Shown here piece by piece: positions 30,545-40,989 of a stretch of DNA of 64,000 nucleotides. A program made the translations under genes and the position numbers. This stretch comes from Sphingobacteriales bacterium (GTDB lineage Bacteria > Bacteroidota > Bacteroidia > Chitinophagales > Chitinophagaceae). The stretch's first letter is position 1. Every line of letters starts with the position of its first letter. The stretch lies in the NCBI GenBank assembly GCA_004144175.1, contig SEFT01000003.1, positions 220,501-284,500 on the forward strand. Direction: 5' to 3'. A model generated the notes under the pieces. That model worked only from the letters and a program-made list of their open reading frames with translations. It did not search any database and was not told the origin of the DNA.

Positions 30545-31877
30545 ATTCTTCGTCGTTTGTTCTTACTAATTGCCCTTCCAGTTCCAGCACCCTTGTCTCA
30601 TTTACCTTCACATTGTAGGCAGCGGTGTATAACCGCACCAGCGCTGTTACGTAGCTGGTCTCCGCCTCACGCGTTTCCAGTGTAGTGGCGACACCTACAT
30701 TGAATCTTGCCCTTTGTATGTCCATGTTCTCACGGGCGTAGTTAATATTCTCCTGTTCCAGCACGTATGCAGCAACTGACATCTCGTAGTTCTTCCAGGT
30801 ACTGCGGTATTGCCTGCCTATCTCTGTATTCTGCCGGCGGTATACCAATTCATCTTTAAACGCCTGCAGCGATGCCACTTTGGCCTGCCTCCTGATACTG
30901 CCGCTCTGGAATATCGGCAGGTTCAGGTTGAAGCCCCCACTTGGGCCGTAGCTCTGGTTCGATAGCGTGAGGCCCGCCTGGTTCTCCGACTTATTGTAAG
31001 CATATCCGCCATTGAAGTCTATCGTGGGCCAATAGCTTCTTTTAGCGATCCTGGCATTTATCTTCGATATTTCTGCATTCCTGCGGAATACATCCAGTGT
31101 CAGGTTTATGTCGTCTAATAAGTCCGGGTTCGTTGGCCTCAAACGCATATTCAGCTCCAGGCTATCGTCTACTATATAAGTCAGCTCGGGGTCTGTACTC
31201 ATCTGCACATTCAGGTTGGCAAATGCGCTGGTAAGGAACGACTGCTGATTCAATGAATCTGCACGGCGTTCATTGTAGTCTACCCTTGCCTGCAAGTAGT
31301 CTACCTTAGCAGATGTACCGGTCTCAAACTTCAATTGCGAAAGTGTCATACGCACCTTCGCCAGTGCAAGGCCTGTATCTATGGCCACCCCTTGTTGCTG
31401 CTGAAATACTACCTGCGCGTAGGCCTGTATTACCTGCGATACGGTTGTTTGTACCTGCTCCCTTAACTGCGCCTCGGTGAGTCGCTCCGTAGCACCCAGC
31501 TGTTTTTTTACCAGGAACATCCTGCCGCCATCAAATACCCTCCAACTGGCAAATACGCCTGCATTATAGGATCGTGTACCTGCATTAGGGTTAACGGTTG
31601 GTGGGCGGTTGGGGTCTGAGAACTCGATGCGCGTATTAGCAGTACCTTTGGTTACACCGGCGCTACCATTTATACTTGGCAACAAAGCAACCCAGGTATT
31701 ATTTATATCGGCTTGTTCTTCGGTTAGTTCTGCTATTCTTATATCGTAGTTTTTCTTCAGTGCCCTGGTAATAGCATCTTGCAGGGTCAGTCGTTTCTGG
31801 GCATAGGCGGCGGTGCAGCTAAGCGCCAGAAACAGTGTGAGCGATCTTTTGAGCATGATACTATAGCAATTAGTCAT
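30543..31877 (-). CDS. TolC family outer membrane efflux protein
   Basis: Signal peptide; LTLQDAITRALKKNYDIRIAEL; RARFNVGVATTLETREAETSYVTALVRLYTAAYNVKV. Confidence 0.93.
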   Translation of the reverse strand: MTNCYSIMLKRSLTLFLALSCTAAYAQKRLTLQDAITRALKKNYDIRIAELTEEQADINNTWVALLPSINGSAGVTKGTANTRIEFSDPNRPPTVNPNAGTRSYNAGVFASWRVFDGGRMFLVKKQLGATERLTEAQLREQVQTTVSQVIQAYAQVVFQQQQGVAIDTGLALAKVRMTLSQLKFETGTSAKVDYLQARVDYNERRADSLNQQSFLTSAFANLNVQMSTDPELTYIVDDSLELNMRLRPTNPDLLDDINLTLDVFRRNAEISKINARIAKRSYWPTIDFNGGYAYNKSENQAGLTLSNQSYGPSGGFNLNLPIFQSGSIRRQAKVASLQAFKDELVYRRQNTEIGRQYRSTWKNYEMSVAAYVLEQENINYARENMDIQRARFNVGVATTLETREAETSYVTALVRLYTAAYNVKVNETRVLELEGQLVRTNDEE

Positions 31878-34800
31878 TCAGTTTATCAATAGCAGTTGCC
31901 GCAGCAGTCTTCCTGCGCGAAAGATAAGTATAAACCACCGGCAATATAAATAGCGACAGCACCAGGGAGAAGAACACCCCGAATACAATAACAATACCGA
32001 GTGGTATACGGCTGGTAGATGCCGCACCCAGCGACATGGCCAGCGGCAGTGCACCAAATATCATGGCAAGGCTGGTCATCAATATCGGGCGCAAGCGCAT
32101 GGTAGCCGCCTCAATAGCTGCTTCAAGCTTAGTATGTCCATTATCGCGGATGTGGTTTGCATATTCTACGATCAGGATACCGTTCTTGGTCACAAGGCCT
32201 ATCAGCATGATCATACCGATCTGCGAGAATATGTTCAGCGTTTGGCCGAATATCCATAAGGATAATACGGCACCGGCTATTGCCAGTGGTACGGTCAGCA
32301 TAATGATGAACGGATCGATAAAGCTCTCGAACTGGGCTGCAAGTATCAGGTATATCAGCGCCAAAGCTAGTATGAATGCAAACAATGTATTGGATGCACT
32401 CTCTGCAAAGTCTTTAGACGCACCACCCAATGAGGTAGTAAACGTGTCATCTATCACTTTTTCGTTTTTCAGCTTTGTCACGATACCCTCCATAGCTTTC
32501 AATCCGTCGGCAATTGTGTTGCCTGGTGCAAGGTTGGCAGATACCGTTGCAGACTTATACCTGTTGTAGTGATATATCTGTGAAGGGCTGGTTGTCTCAT
32601 CTACAGATATCAGGTTGTCGATAGATATCAGTGTGCCCTGATTATTGCGCACATACAAGGTCTTGAGGTCAAGTGGAGCCTCACGGTCGCGGCGGTATAC
32701 CTGGCCCAGCACCTGGTATTGCTTACCACTCTTGGTAAAGTACCCAAGCCTGCGGTTACTGAGCGCTAGTTGTAGTGTCGACGAAACATCTTGTATTGAT
32801 ACGCCTAACTGTGAAGCCTTGGCGCGGTCAATCTGCACAGTGAGTTCCGGTTTATTAAATTTCAAGTCCACATCCACACCTTGGAATACAGGGTTCTGGT
32901 TAGCCTCATCCAGAAATCTCGGTAGTACCTTAGATAGCTTTTCGAAGTCGATATTCTGCAGTATGTACACAATAGGAAACGCAGAACCGCTACGCTGTAC
33001 AGAGATGGTCTGCTCCTGTATGGCAAAGGCTTTACCAAAATTATACTTCGAAAAGTTGCGGTTCGCCATCTGCACGATATCATTTTGGCTTCGCTCACGA
33101 TCTTGCGGTTCTTTCAGCTTCACGTTTAGGAAACCCGTGTTTACTGCTCCCGACCCTGTGAAGCCCGGCGCTGTTACCGAAAGCACCACATCTCTTTCGC
33201 TTGCATCTACAGAGTCGAGCATCAGGTTTACCAAGTTGTCTACGTATTTGTCCATCGCGTCGTAAGAAGTACCCTCCGGTGCGCTCAGCTGCACCCGGAA
33301 ACGGCTGCGATCTTCCATAGGTGCCAGTTCGCTTTGTAATGACCCGCCTATAAGAAATATCATGGCAAAACACGCAACAACACCGGTTACCGCTATCCAC
33401 TTACGGCGCATAATCCATTCCAGCCCTCGGCGGTATTTGGTTTCCATACCTACGAAGAACGGCTCTGACTTAACGTAAAATTTTGAAGGCTTATGCACCT
33501 TGCGTGTGAGCAATACGTTGAGTACCGGGGTAAGTGTAAGCGACACGAATGCGGAGATCAATACCGCACCGGCTACCACAATACCAAACTCGCGGAACAG
33601 CCGCCCCGTAAATCCTTGTAAGAATACAATGGGCAGAAACACCACCGCAAGGGTGATGGAAGTAGCGATAACTGCAAAGTAAATCTCCTCGCTACCCTCC
33701 TTGGCTGCGCGGTGTTTGTCAAAACCCTGCTCTATTTTTTTGTATATATTTTCCGTCACCACGATACCATCATCCACCACGAGGCCCGTAGCCAGTACGA
33801 TAGCCAGTAGCGTGAGGATGTTGATGGTAAAGCCCATGAGGTACATAATGAAGAAGGCTCCGATAAGGCTCACCGGTATATCTATCAGTGGACGTACGGC
33901 AATAAGCCAGTCGCGGAAGAAGAGGTAGATGATAATAATTACCAGCAGGAAGGATATAAACAGCGTCTCCTCCACCTCTGCTATCGACTTTTTGATGAAT
34001 ACCGTTGTATCCATCGCAATGTCTACTTTAAAATCATCAGGCAGATCTTTTTTTAATGCTTCATATCGTTTATAAAACTCATCGGCAATGGCTACGTAGT
34101 TCGATCCCGGCTGCGGTGTCAATGCTACGGCGATCATCGGGATGCCACTTTCTTTCAGTACCGTTTCTTCATTCTCCGGCCCTAGTACGGCCTCACCTAC
34201 GCTGCGTAAACTGATATCTACCCCACCAACATTTTTTACAATCAGGTTGTTGAATTCTTCTTCTGTAAAGAGCCGGCCAAATGTGCGTACCGATAACTCG
34301 GTATTATCACCCGAAAGTTTACCCGCGGGTAGCTCAACGTTCTGCTTGGCAAGCGCCTGCTCTACATCCTGAAAGGTAATGCCATAGCCCGCCATCCGTA
34401 TAGGGTCGAGCCATAGGCGCATTGCATATCGCTTCTGTCCCCATATATTTGTACTACTTACGCCTGGTATCGTTTGCAGTTTTTCTACCAGTACATTCTC
34501 TGCATATTCCGTGAGTTCTAGTTGGTTCTTGGTCGTACTCTGTACGGTCATCGATATGATAGGCTGAGAGTTGGCATCGGCTTTTGATACCACCGGCGGT
34601 GCATCTATATCGGCAGGCAGATTGCGTATGGCTTGCGATACTTTATCGCGCACATCATTTGCTGCTGCTTCCAGGTCTATGCTCAGGTCGAACTCTACAG
34701 CGATGGAGCTTACCCCCTGCGCACTGGTAGAGGATATGGTACGTATACCTGCTATACCGTTGATAGACTTCTCGAGCGGCTCGGTTATCTGCGACTCGAT

Positions 34801-34974
34801 GATATCAGGGTTAGCACCTGCATAGGATGTCCTAACATTGACGATAGGTGGATCGATAGATGGATAGTCGCGGATACCCAAGAAGTTGAATCCGATAACC
34901 CCGAATACGATGATGATGATATTGAGAACGATAGCTAGAACCGGCCTACGAAGTGATAACGACGGTAAACTCAT
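31870..34974 (-). CDS. Efflux RND transporter permease (HAE1/AcrB-like)
   Basis: GIRDYPSIDPPIVNVRTSYAGANPDIIESQITEPLEKSINGIAGI, LAIVLATGLVVDDGIVVTENI, RLRPILMTSLAMIFGALPLA. Confidence 0.97.
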   Translation of the reverse strand: MSLPSLSLRRPVLAIVLNIIIIVFGVIGFNFLGIRDYPSIDPPIVNVRTSYAGANPDIIESQITEPLEKSINGIAGIRTISSTSAQGVSSIAVEFDLSIDLEAAANDVRDKVSQAIRNLPADIDAPPVVSKADANSQPIISMTVQSTTKNQLELTEYAENVLVEKLQTIPGVSSTNIWGQKRYAMRLWLDPIRMAGYGITFQDVEQALAKQNVELPAGKLSGDNTELSVRTFGRLFTEEEFNNLIVKNVGGVDISLRSVGEAVLGPENEETVLKESGIPMIAVALTPQPGSNYVAIADEFYKRYEALKKDLPDDFKVDIAMDTTVFIKKSIAEVEETLFISFLLVIIIIYLFFRDWLIAVRPLIDIPVSLIGAFFIMYLMGFTINILTLLAIVLATGLVVDDGIVVTENIYKKIEQGFDKHRAAKEGSEEIYFAVIATSITLAVVFLPIVFLQGFTGRLFREFGIVVAGAVLISAFVSLTLTPVLNVLLTRKVHKPSKFYVKSEPFFVGMETKYRRGLEWIMRRKWIAVTGVVACFAMIFLIGGSLQSELAPMEDRSRFRVQLSAPEGTSYDAMDKYVDNLVNLMLDSVDASERDVVLSVTAPGFTGSGAVNTGFLNVKLKEPQDRERSQNDIVQMANRNFSKYNFGKAFAIQEQTISVQRSGSAFPIVYILQNIDFEKLSKVLPRFLDEANQNPVFQGVDVDLKFNKPELTVQIDRAKASQLGVSIQDVSSTLQLALSNRRLGYFTKSGKQYQVLGQVYRRDREAPLDLKTLYVRNNQGTLISIDNLISVDETTSPSQIYHYNRYKSATVSANLAPGNTIADGLKAMEGIVTKLKNEKVIDDTFTTSLGGASKDFAESASNTLFAFILALALIYLILAAQFESFIDPFIIMLTVPLAIAGAVLSLWIFGQTLNIFSQIGMIMLIGLVTKNGILIVEYANHIRDNGHTKLEAAIEAATMRLRPILMTSLAMIFGALPLAMSLGAASTSRIPLGIVIVFGVFFSLVLSLFILPVVYTYLSRRKTAAATAIDKLND

Positions 34975-35201
34975 TAAAATTTATTCTATAGAGTGGAAAT
35001 CTCATCAAATATACTGACTTGCCATCTTTAAATGATGTGCGTACATGTATCACAACTGTTAGGAAAGTCTTAAAGCAAAGGAGCAACAGTTTTATTAATA
35101 CCGAACTAATTGATTTATAAGCACAAATATCAATCACAATTTTACTCGTTCTTATTTGTCCTATAATGGTATATCAATTTATTATGAAAGCCTATCTCTT
35201 A

Positions 35202-35233
35202 TTTGAGCTTTTGCAGGCTGGCGGTTAACTTTG
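35202..35233 (+). promoter_or_regulatory. sodB promoter
   Basis: TTTG (35202-35205), 20-nt spacer, TAACTTTG (35226-35233). Confidence 0.65.
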
Positions 35234-35264
35234 GCGCATCAATTAACCAAAACAATTAATAACT

Positions 35265-35867
35265 ATGGCACATTCACTTCCTGCACTACCGTATGCATTC
35301 GAAGCACTGGAACCACATATAGACGCACAAACAATGCAAATACACCATGGCAAGCACCACCAAGCTTACGTGGACAACCTCAATAAAGCACTGGCAGGTA
35401 CAGATGGCGAAAACAAATCGCTGGAAGAGTTGATGGCAAGCATCTCATCTTACCCACCTGCTGTACGCAACAACGGTGGCGGACATTATAACCATAGCCT
35501 TTTCTGGAGCATCCTGGGTGCTAACGGCGGACAGCCAACCGGCGAACTTGCGAATGCGATCAACGAAGCATTTGGCTCTGTAGACGGACTGAAAGAGAAG
35601 ATGAATGCAGCAGGCACTACCCGCTTCGGTAGCGGCTGGGCATGGCTTCTTGTAAAAGATGGTAAGCTGGAAGTATCTTCTACGCCTAACCAGGATAACC
35701 CATTGATGGATGTTGCTGAAGTAAAAGGCACACCAATACTGGGCATCGATGTATGGGAACATGCTTACTACCTGAAGTATCAGAACCGCCGCCCCGACTA
35801 CCTGGCTGCCATCTGGAATGTGATCAATTGGGACGCTGTTGCAGAAAGATATAACGCTGCTAAGTAA
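35265..35867 (+). CDS. sodB: Superoxide dismutase (Fe/Mn)
   Basis: [33 protein letters not shown] and [19 protein letters not shown]. Confidence 0.97.
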   Translation: MAHSLPALPYAFEALEPHIDAQTMQIHHGKHHQAYVDNLNKALAGTDGENKSLEELMASISSYPPAVRNNGGGHYNHSLFWSILGANGGQPTGELANAINEAFGSVDGLKEKMNAAGTTRFGSGWAWLLVKDGKLEVSSTPNQDNPLMDVAEVKGTPILGIDVWEHAYYLKYQNRRPDYLAAIWNVINWDAVAERYNAAK

Positions 35868-35887
35868 TTAGCCGGGCTATACCATAT

Positions 35888-35931
35888 AAAAAAGATTAAG
35901 GGTTGTCGAAAGACAACCCTTAATCTTTTTT
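35888..35931. terminator. Bidirectional terminator, 20-bp perfect stem with GAAA tetraloop
   Basis: AAAAAAGATTAAGGGTTGTC-gaaa-GACAACCCTTAATCTTTTTT between convergent genes. Confidence 0.92.
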
Positions 35932-35942
35932 ATATCGATTCT

Positions 35943-36533
35943 TTACAGCCCGAAAGAAAAGCCAAGTGCTAATATCAATCCGCCGGGAGCAAGCATTTTC
36001 ATAGCTCTTTCACCGTTTGCATTAAAATAGAATGCAGACTTCATGGTGTATATATCTTCAGTAAGCCTTGCCGAATACCCCCCTTGCAAATGAAATCTAT
36101 TCCGACCCGACTTACCAAGGTTAAAGTAATAGTAGGTAGAAAAATAAACATTCGTTACAGGATTAAGATCCATTGTAATATCCTGTTTGCCAATATTTGT
36201 TTCGGCACCCTTTAGTACAAAATCGGAAAGGCCAGTACTATGCGATGCACCAAGGCCAAATGCCAAACCTCTATTGCAGGGATTAAGGTAATAGCGGCCT
36301 TCGAGATATGCTTTGGCCCCCCATGAGCTTAGCCCCACGCCGGACCCGATTGACACAGCATCGAAAGGTAACTCTACATTTACACCCAATAATCCCGAAG
36401 GGTTTTCAAGACCAGTGCTCACACCGAGGTAAAACCTTGGACAATCATTTTTTGTTTTTTCATTCGCCCGTTGGGCTGATACCGTTGTGGCGCACATCGC
36501 TGCCATAGACAGGGTAAGTAGAATTTTTTTCAT
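35943..36533 (-). CDS. Exported outer-membrane-like protein of unknown function (start probably MKKILLT)
   Basis: Signal peptide MKKILLTLSMAAMCATTVSA; beta-barrel-like FYLGVSTGLENPSGLLGVNVEL...GGLILALGFSFGL. Confidence 0.7.
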   Translation of the reverse strand: MKKILLTLSMAAMCATTVSAQRANEKTKNDCPRFYLGVSTGLENPSGLLGVNVELPFDAVSIGSGVGLSSWGAKAYLEGRYYLNPCNRGLAFGLGASHSTGLSDFVLKGAETNIGKQDITMDLNPVTNVYFSTYYYFNLGKSGRNRFHLQGGYSARLTEDIYTMKSAFYFNANGERAMKMLAPGGLILALGFSFGL

Positions 36534-36604
36534 TGCAATATTTAATCTATTTGACCGCAAAGATATATCATGCGTATCGGGATGAAACAGCGATAAACAT
36601 ATTT

Positions 36605-38551
36605 TTATCGCAGATCTGCCAGCATGGCTTTCGCCTGTTCATTCCGCGGATGTTTCTTTATCAGGTGTTGCAGTGTTTTTTTAGCCTTGTCGTCTTGCCC
36701 ATTGTTATGGTACCACACCGCCATATTTATCAGCGTTTGCTCATTGTCCGGGTTTAGTCGCATAGCTTTTAGCAATAACTCATAGGCCATGGTCACATTC
36801 CCTTCCTGCATGTACAGAAATGCCAGGTTAGTGTTAGCACTTGCGTAGTCAGGGTTTTCGCTAAGTATAAATGAATAAACCTTTCGCGCTTCTTCGGTTC
36901 TGCCCATGCTCAACAGGCAGGTTGCATACTTGCTTTGGAAGTCGAGCGCATGTGGCCAAATAGCTACTGCACGCTGATACCATATAACTGCTTTATCTAA
37001 CTGCTGCAATTGGAAATAAGACTCGCCGCAACGATAGGCAGCCCAGGCATCAGTTATGTTTTCAGGCTTTAATGCAGCCGCGTATTCTACTACCTTCTTG
37101 TAGTTGTTGAGCAGGAAATATGCGCGGATATAGTCGCGGTTCTGTTTCTTATTTTCCTCGTCGTCTTTCTGTTTGGATAGATAATATAACACCGAATCGA
37201 TAAGGCCATTGTTAGAGTTATACCTTTCGAAGAACTCCATGAAAGCCCTTGCTGTAGTAATGTTATCTACCTTATCATTGTTAAAGCATTTCAGCCCCAG
37301 GAAAGCCGTGATCTTTTTCTGCAGGGTATCGGTTAGTGGTCGTTTACGTATATAGTGGTCCGTAACCGCTACGTGCGGTATATCGATACTGCCATTGCTG
37401 GGCATATGGCAGGTAGCGCAGTCGTCATTCTTCGTAGCCCTCACTTTCATATCCTCGGTGCAGTGCGGCTGCTGTGCGCCGCCATGGCAGCTTTGGCAGG
37501 CATTCAGATATTGTGTACGCGGTGTGAATTTCACACTCACATGCGGGTCGTGGCAGGTGATGCAGCTCATCTTGCCCGAGCTTACATAACAGGGGCTTTT
37601 CTTCATCCGCTCTACATGCGATGCCATGATCATCTTATCCTGCGCACCCTCGTACTGCGGCATAAAAACATTCATCACTTCCGACAGCTTCATACCCGGC
37701 CTGAAGTCGAAGAATGTTTTGCCGTCATTTAGCACGGCTATACCCTGTAAATGACAGCGCTGGCAAATGTTGTTTTGTAATTCTGTAGATAGCCTTCTAG
37801 GATTTACGATCGTATAGTCGGGGCCTTTAGAGGTATCTACAATATTGCCCGCCATCTTCTCCTTCACATGTAGCGCACCCGGGCCGTGGCAGCGTTCGCA
37901 GTCTATGCCTGTCTTTACATTTAGGTATTTGTTTTGGCTATTGGTTACAAACTCCGGCAGCCCGTTATGACAGCTCATACATTCCAACTCTATCAGGCGC
38001 TGGAAGCGAAGGTTGGTGCCGTTCTCAAAGCCCGGTGCCAGATCCCATTTACGCCTTTGCGTGTAGAATGTGATCGGTGCCTGGTACATATATCCATTTG
38101 CCGAGAAGATATGCGAATTGGTATGCTGCCCCGAGCCTACTATATAATTGATCTTCTGCGACCGTTTGTGTACCGTATCCTTTCCTTCGGTACGGTACTC
38201 CATAATGTATAGCGAATCGTTTTGCCAGTATGGCTTGTAGTAGAAGTCAAGGTCTGTATCGTACACTACCGCATGTGCCGAGAAATCGGCAGCCGACTTC
38301 TGCTTGGTGGCATAACCAAACGACTGCCCCATGCCCGTTTGTATATAAGTTTGATAGATGCCCTCGTGGCAGGTACGGCATTGCTGCATACCTACATATT
38401 GTATACTGGTATCGTACACATTATGCCAGGGCGAGCCTTCAGCCTCAGAGCTGCGCGCATCCTGCTCCGGCGAACTACAGAAGAACGCAGGTATTGTAAG
38501 CGCAGCAAGAAATAAGCTCAGTAATACCGTACGTAGATACCGGGGCGACAT
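36605..38551 (-). CDS. Heptaheme c-type cytochrome with C-terminal TPR region
   Basis: Seven CxxCH motifs (CRTCH, CMSCH, CERCH, CQRCH, CITCH, CQSCH, CATCH) followed by TPR-like repeats (AVIWYQRAVAIWPHALDFQSKYATCLLSMGRTEEARKVY). Confidence 0.9.
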   Translation of the reverse strand: MSPRYLRTVLLSLFLAALTIPAFFCSSPEQDARSSEAEGSPWHNVYDTSIQYVGMQQCRTCHEGIYQTYIQTGMGQSFGYATKQKSAADFSAHAVVYDTDLDFYYKPYWQNDSLYIMEYRTEGKDTVHKRSQKINYIVGSGQHTNSHIFSANGYMYQAPITFYTQRRKWDLAPGFENGTNLRFQRLIELECMSCHNGLPEFVTNSQNKYLNVKTGIDCERCHGPGALHVKEKMAGNIVDTSKGPDYTIVNPRRLSTELQNNICQRCHLQGIAVLNDGKTFFDFRPGMKLSEVMNVFMPQYEGAQDKMIMASHVERMKKSPCYVSSGKMSCITCHDPHVSVKFTPRTQYLNACQSCHGGAQQPHCTEDMKVRATKNDDCATCHMPSNGSIDIPHVAVTDHYIRKRPLTDTLQKKITAFLGLKCFNNDKVDNITTARAFMEFFERYNSNNGLIDSVLYYLSKQKDDEENKKQNRDYIRAYFLLNNYKKVVEYAAALKPENITDAWAAYRCGESYFQLQQLDKAVIWYQRAVAIWPHALDFQSKYATCLLSMGRTEEARKVYSFILSENPDYASANTNLAFLYMQEGNVTMAYELLLKAMRLNPDNEQTLINMAVWYHNNGQDDKAKKTLQHLIKKHPRNEQAKAMLADLR

Positions 38552-38584
38552 CCTCCAAATTTAACCTTAAAAACCCTAAATCCG

Positions 38585-39862
38585 CTAGCTGAATATAGCC
38601 AGTGTATAGTTCTTACCTTTTTGTATCAGCATATAATGGTCATTCAGCAGGTGTTCTTCGGTAATAATGAAATCGATTCCCGTAACTTTTTGCTTATTAA
38701 TGCTTACACCACCATTTTGTATCATTTTACGCGCTTCGCCCTTAGAAGAAAATACGCCTCGGTCAGCCAGGAAGGTGATCAGGTCTACACCTTCATTAAG
38801 TGCATCTTTTACAGCCGTTACTTGCGGCACGCCATCCATTACTTCCAGTAGTTGCTTTTCGTTTAGAGCAAGTAATGCTTCGATCGGAGCCTTACCGTGT
38901 AGGATTTCCGTGGCTTCCTGCGCCAAGGCAAGCTCTTCCTTGTTATGCACCATTTCGGTCATCTCTTCAGCTAGTGCTTTTTGTAGCTTACGCTGATTTG
39001 GCATCTGTTGATGTTCCATTATTAATGCCCTTATCTCTTCTACCGGTTTAAACGAAAAGATGAACGCCATACGCTCCGCATCGACATCGGTAAGCTTCAT
39101 CCAGAATTGATAAAAAAGATATGGAGAAGTTCTTGCTGGGTCAAGCCATACGTTACCCCCTTCCGATTTACCGAATTTGGTACCATCGCTTTTGGTTATC
39201 AGCGGGCAGGTGAATGCGAATGCTTCGCCACCATTTCCTTTTTTTCTGATAAGCTCCGTACCTGTTACCATATTACCCCACTGGTCGGCACCACCCATTT
39301 GCAATCTTACATCATGACTGTTGAACAGGTAATAGAAATCGTAGCCTTGTATCAGTTGGTAAGTAAATTCTGTAAAAGAAAGACCTGTCTCCAGCCTCTT
39401 CTGAACAGAATCTTTCGACATCATATAGTTAACCGTGATCAGCTTGCCTATTTCGCGGATGAAATCGAGGAAAGAGTACTCTTTGAACCAGTCATAGTTA
39501 TTGACCATCACGGCGGCATTAGGCTCCTGCTCGCCAAATTTCAGAAACTTCTCGAGCTGGCTGCGGATGCCGTCGCAATTCTTTTGTATCGTTTCCAGGT
39601 CCAGCAGGTTACGTTCCGCTGATTTTCCGGATGGATCACCGATCATACCGGTAGCGCCGCCTACCAATGCATAAGGCTTGTGGCCTGCCTGCTGTAAACG
39701 CATGAGTAAAGTAATAGGCAATAGATGGCCTACGTGCAGGCTATCGGCCGTAGGGTCAAAACCGACATAGGCACTGGTCATTTCTTTTTCCAGTTGCTCT
39801 TCGGTGCCCGGCATTATATCTTGTATCAGGTTGCGTTCCTGTAGTTCCTGTATCAGGTTCAT
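38585..39862 (-). CDS. tyrS: Tyrosyl-tRNA synthetase
   Basis: VGFDPTADSLHVGHLLPI class I motif, KFGKSEGGNVWLD, C-terminal S4-like domain. Confidence 0.97.
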   Translation of the reverse strand: MNLIQELQERNLIQDIMPGTEEQLEKEMTSAYVGFDPTADSLHVGHLLPITLLMRLQQAGHKPYALVGGATGMIGDPSGKSAERNLLDLETIQKNCDGIRSQLEKFLKFGEQEPNAAVMVNNYDWFKEYSFLDFIREIGKLITVNYMMSKDSVQKRLETGLSFTEFTYQLIQGYDFYYLFNSHDVRLQMGGADQWGNMVTGTELIRKKGNGGEAFAFTCPLITKSDGTKFGKSEGGNVWLDPARTSPYLFYQFWMKLTDVDAERMAFIFSFKPVEEIRALIMEHQQMPNQRKLQKALAEEMTEMVHNKEELALAQEATEILHGKAPIEALLALNEKQLLEVMDGVPQVTAVKDALNEGVDLITFLADRGVFSSKGEARKMIQNGGVSINKQKVTGIDFIITEEHLLNDHYMLIQKGKNYTLAIFS

Positions 39863-39881
39863 AAAAAATCAGCTAGTGGCG

Positions 39882-39889
39882 CAAAAATA
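39882..39889 (-). promoter_or_regulatory. TATTTTTG -7-type element upstream of tyrS
   Basis: Plus-strand CAAAAATA; -33 not obvious. Confidence 0.4.
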
Positions 39890-40050
39890 AGGTTTCACTT
39901 TTAGTATTGCCTATCCGCTTTATCAGTACGGCTCCCGGCACAAATACCACAAATATTTATATTTCAGCAAGTAGCAACTTCTGTCGAAAGCTTTTGTTTT
40001 TCAAAAATTGTTTTTATCTTTCGGTAGACTATTAACAAAAAATTAAGGCC

Positions 40051-40920
40051 TTGAAACGTTTTATACTATCGTTAGCAATGCTATTGCCTGTTTGTCTTAT
40101 GGCACAGCCACACCACGAAGTGGGCCTGGCAGCTGGTATTGCCAGCTACTATGGCGACCTGCAGGACAAATGGTTCCCCGACTACGGCACTAAACCAATG
40201 GGCGGTATTCTCTATAAATACTTTATGAATCCGCACGTAGGCTTCCGCCTGGGTGCTTCATACAGCAGGCTCACTGCTGCCGACAGCCTTTCCGAATCAG
40301 CTGTAAGGCGTGCACGCAACCTGCGCTTCGAAACGCATATAGTAGAAGTACATGGTGGCCTGGAGGTAAACTTCCTGCCGATAGAGATGGACCGCATGAA
40401 GGTATCGCCTTATGTTTTTGCAGGTGTTGGTATTTTCCATTTCAATCCGTTCACGGATGCTCCTGACTATAGCAGGGTGTATCTGCGTCCGCTGGGTACC
40501 GAGGGACAAAACATCCCTACCTACCCCGACCGTAAGGAATACAAACTGGTGAACGTATCATTCCCGATAGGTGGTGGTCTTAAGTTCTTCATTGGTAATA
40601 CCATTATGCTGGCTCCTGAGATCGGGTTCCGCTATACCAATACCGACTACCTGGATGACGTGAGCAAATCTTATGTAAATATGGATACGCTTGGCGCTTA
40701 CAGAGGCAACCAGGCTGTTGAATATTCATTCCGCACCGACGAAAGAAGAGGCTGGGATGGCAACTATCCTAACTACAAGTATCAGCGCGGCGATAATAAA
40801 TCGAACGACTGGTATTGGTTCGGCAGCCTTACTGCTACTATCTACTTCCCTGCATTTGGTAACGTAGGCCAGTACCTGCAAACACACTGCCCGGCTTTTT
40901 TCCAGCGTCAAACGAGATAA
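40051..40920 (+). CDS. DUF6089/PorG-like outer membrane beta-barrel protein, TTG start
   Basis: Signal peptide; HEVGLAAGIASYYGDLQDKWFPDYGTKPMGGILYKYFMNPHVGFRLGASYSRL...FGSLTATIYFPAFG. Confidence 0.75.
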   Translation: MKRFILSLAMLLPVCLMAQPHHEVGLAAGIASYYGDLQDKWFPDYGTKPMGGILYKYFMNPHVGFRLGASYSRLTAADSLSESAVRRARNLRFETHIVEVHGGLEVNFLPIEMDRMKVSPYVFAGVGIFHFNPFTDAPDYSRVYLRPLGTEGQNIPTYPDRKEYKLVNVSFPIGGGLKFFIGNTIMLAPEIGFRYTNTDYLDDVSKSYVNMDTLGAYRGNQAVEYSFRTDERRGWDGNYPNYKYQRGDNKSNDWYWFGSLTATIYFPAFGNVGQYLQTHCPAFFQRQTR

Positions 40921-40934
40921 GACATTCTTATTAT

Positions 40935-40974
40935 AAAAAAGTAAAGCGGCTCAATCGAGCCGCTTTACTTTTTT
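40935..40974. terminator. Bidirectional terminator
   Basis: AAAAAAGTAAAGCGGCTC-aatc-GAGCCGCTTTACTTTTTT, 18-bp perfect stem. Confidence 0.92.
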
Positions 40975-40989
40975 ATGTACTGATGTATA

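Noticed and set aside
32645-33265. 206-aa plus-strand ORF
   Set aside because: Antisense to the RND permease; Ser/Thr-rich shadow ORF.
34946-35137. 63-aa ORF upstream of the RND permease as a possible missing adaptor or leader peptide
   Set aside because: Too short for an adaptor, and no signal peptide or HlyD-type motif.
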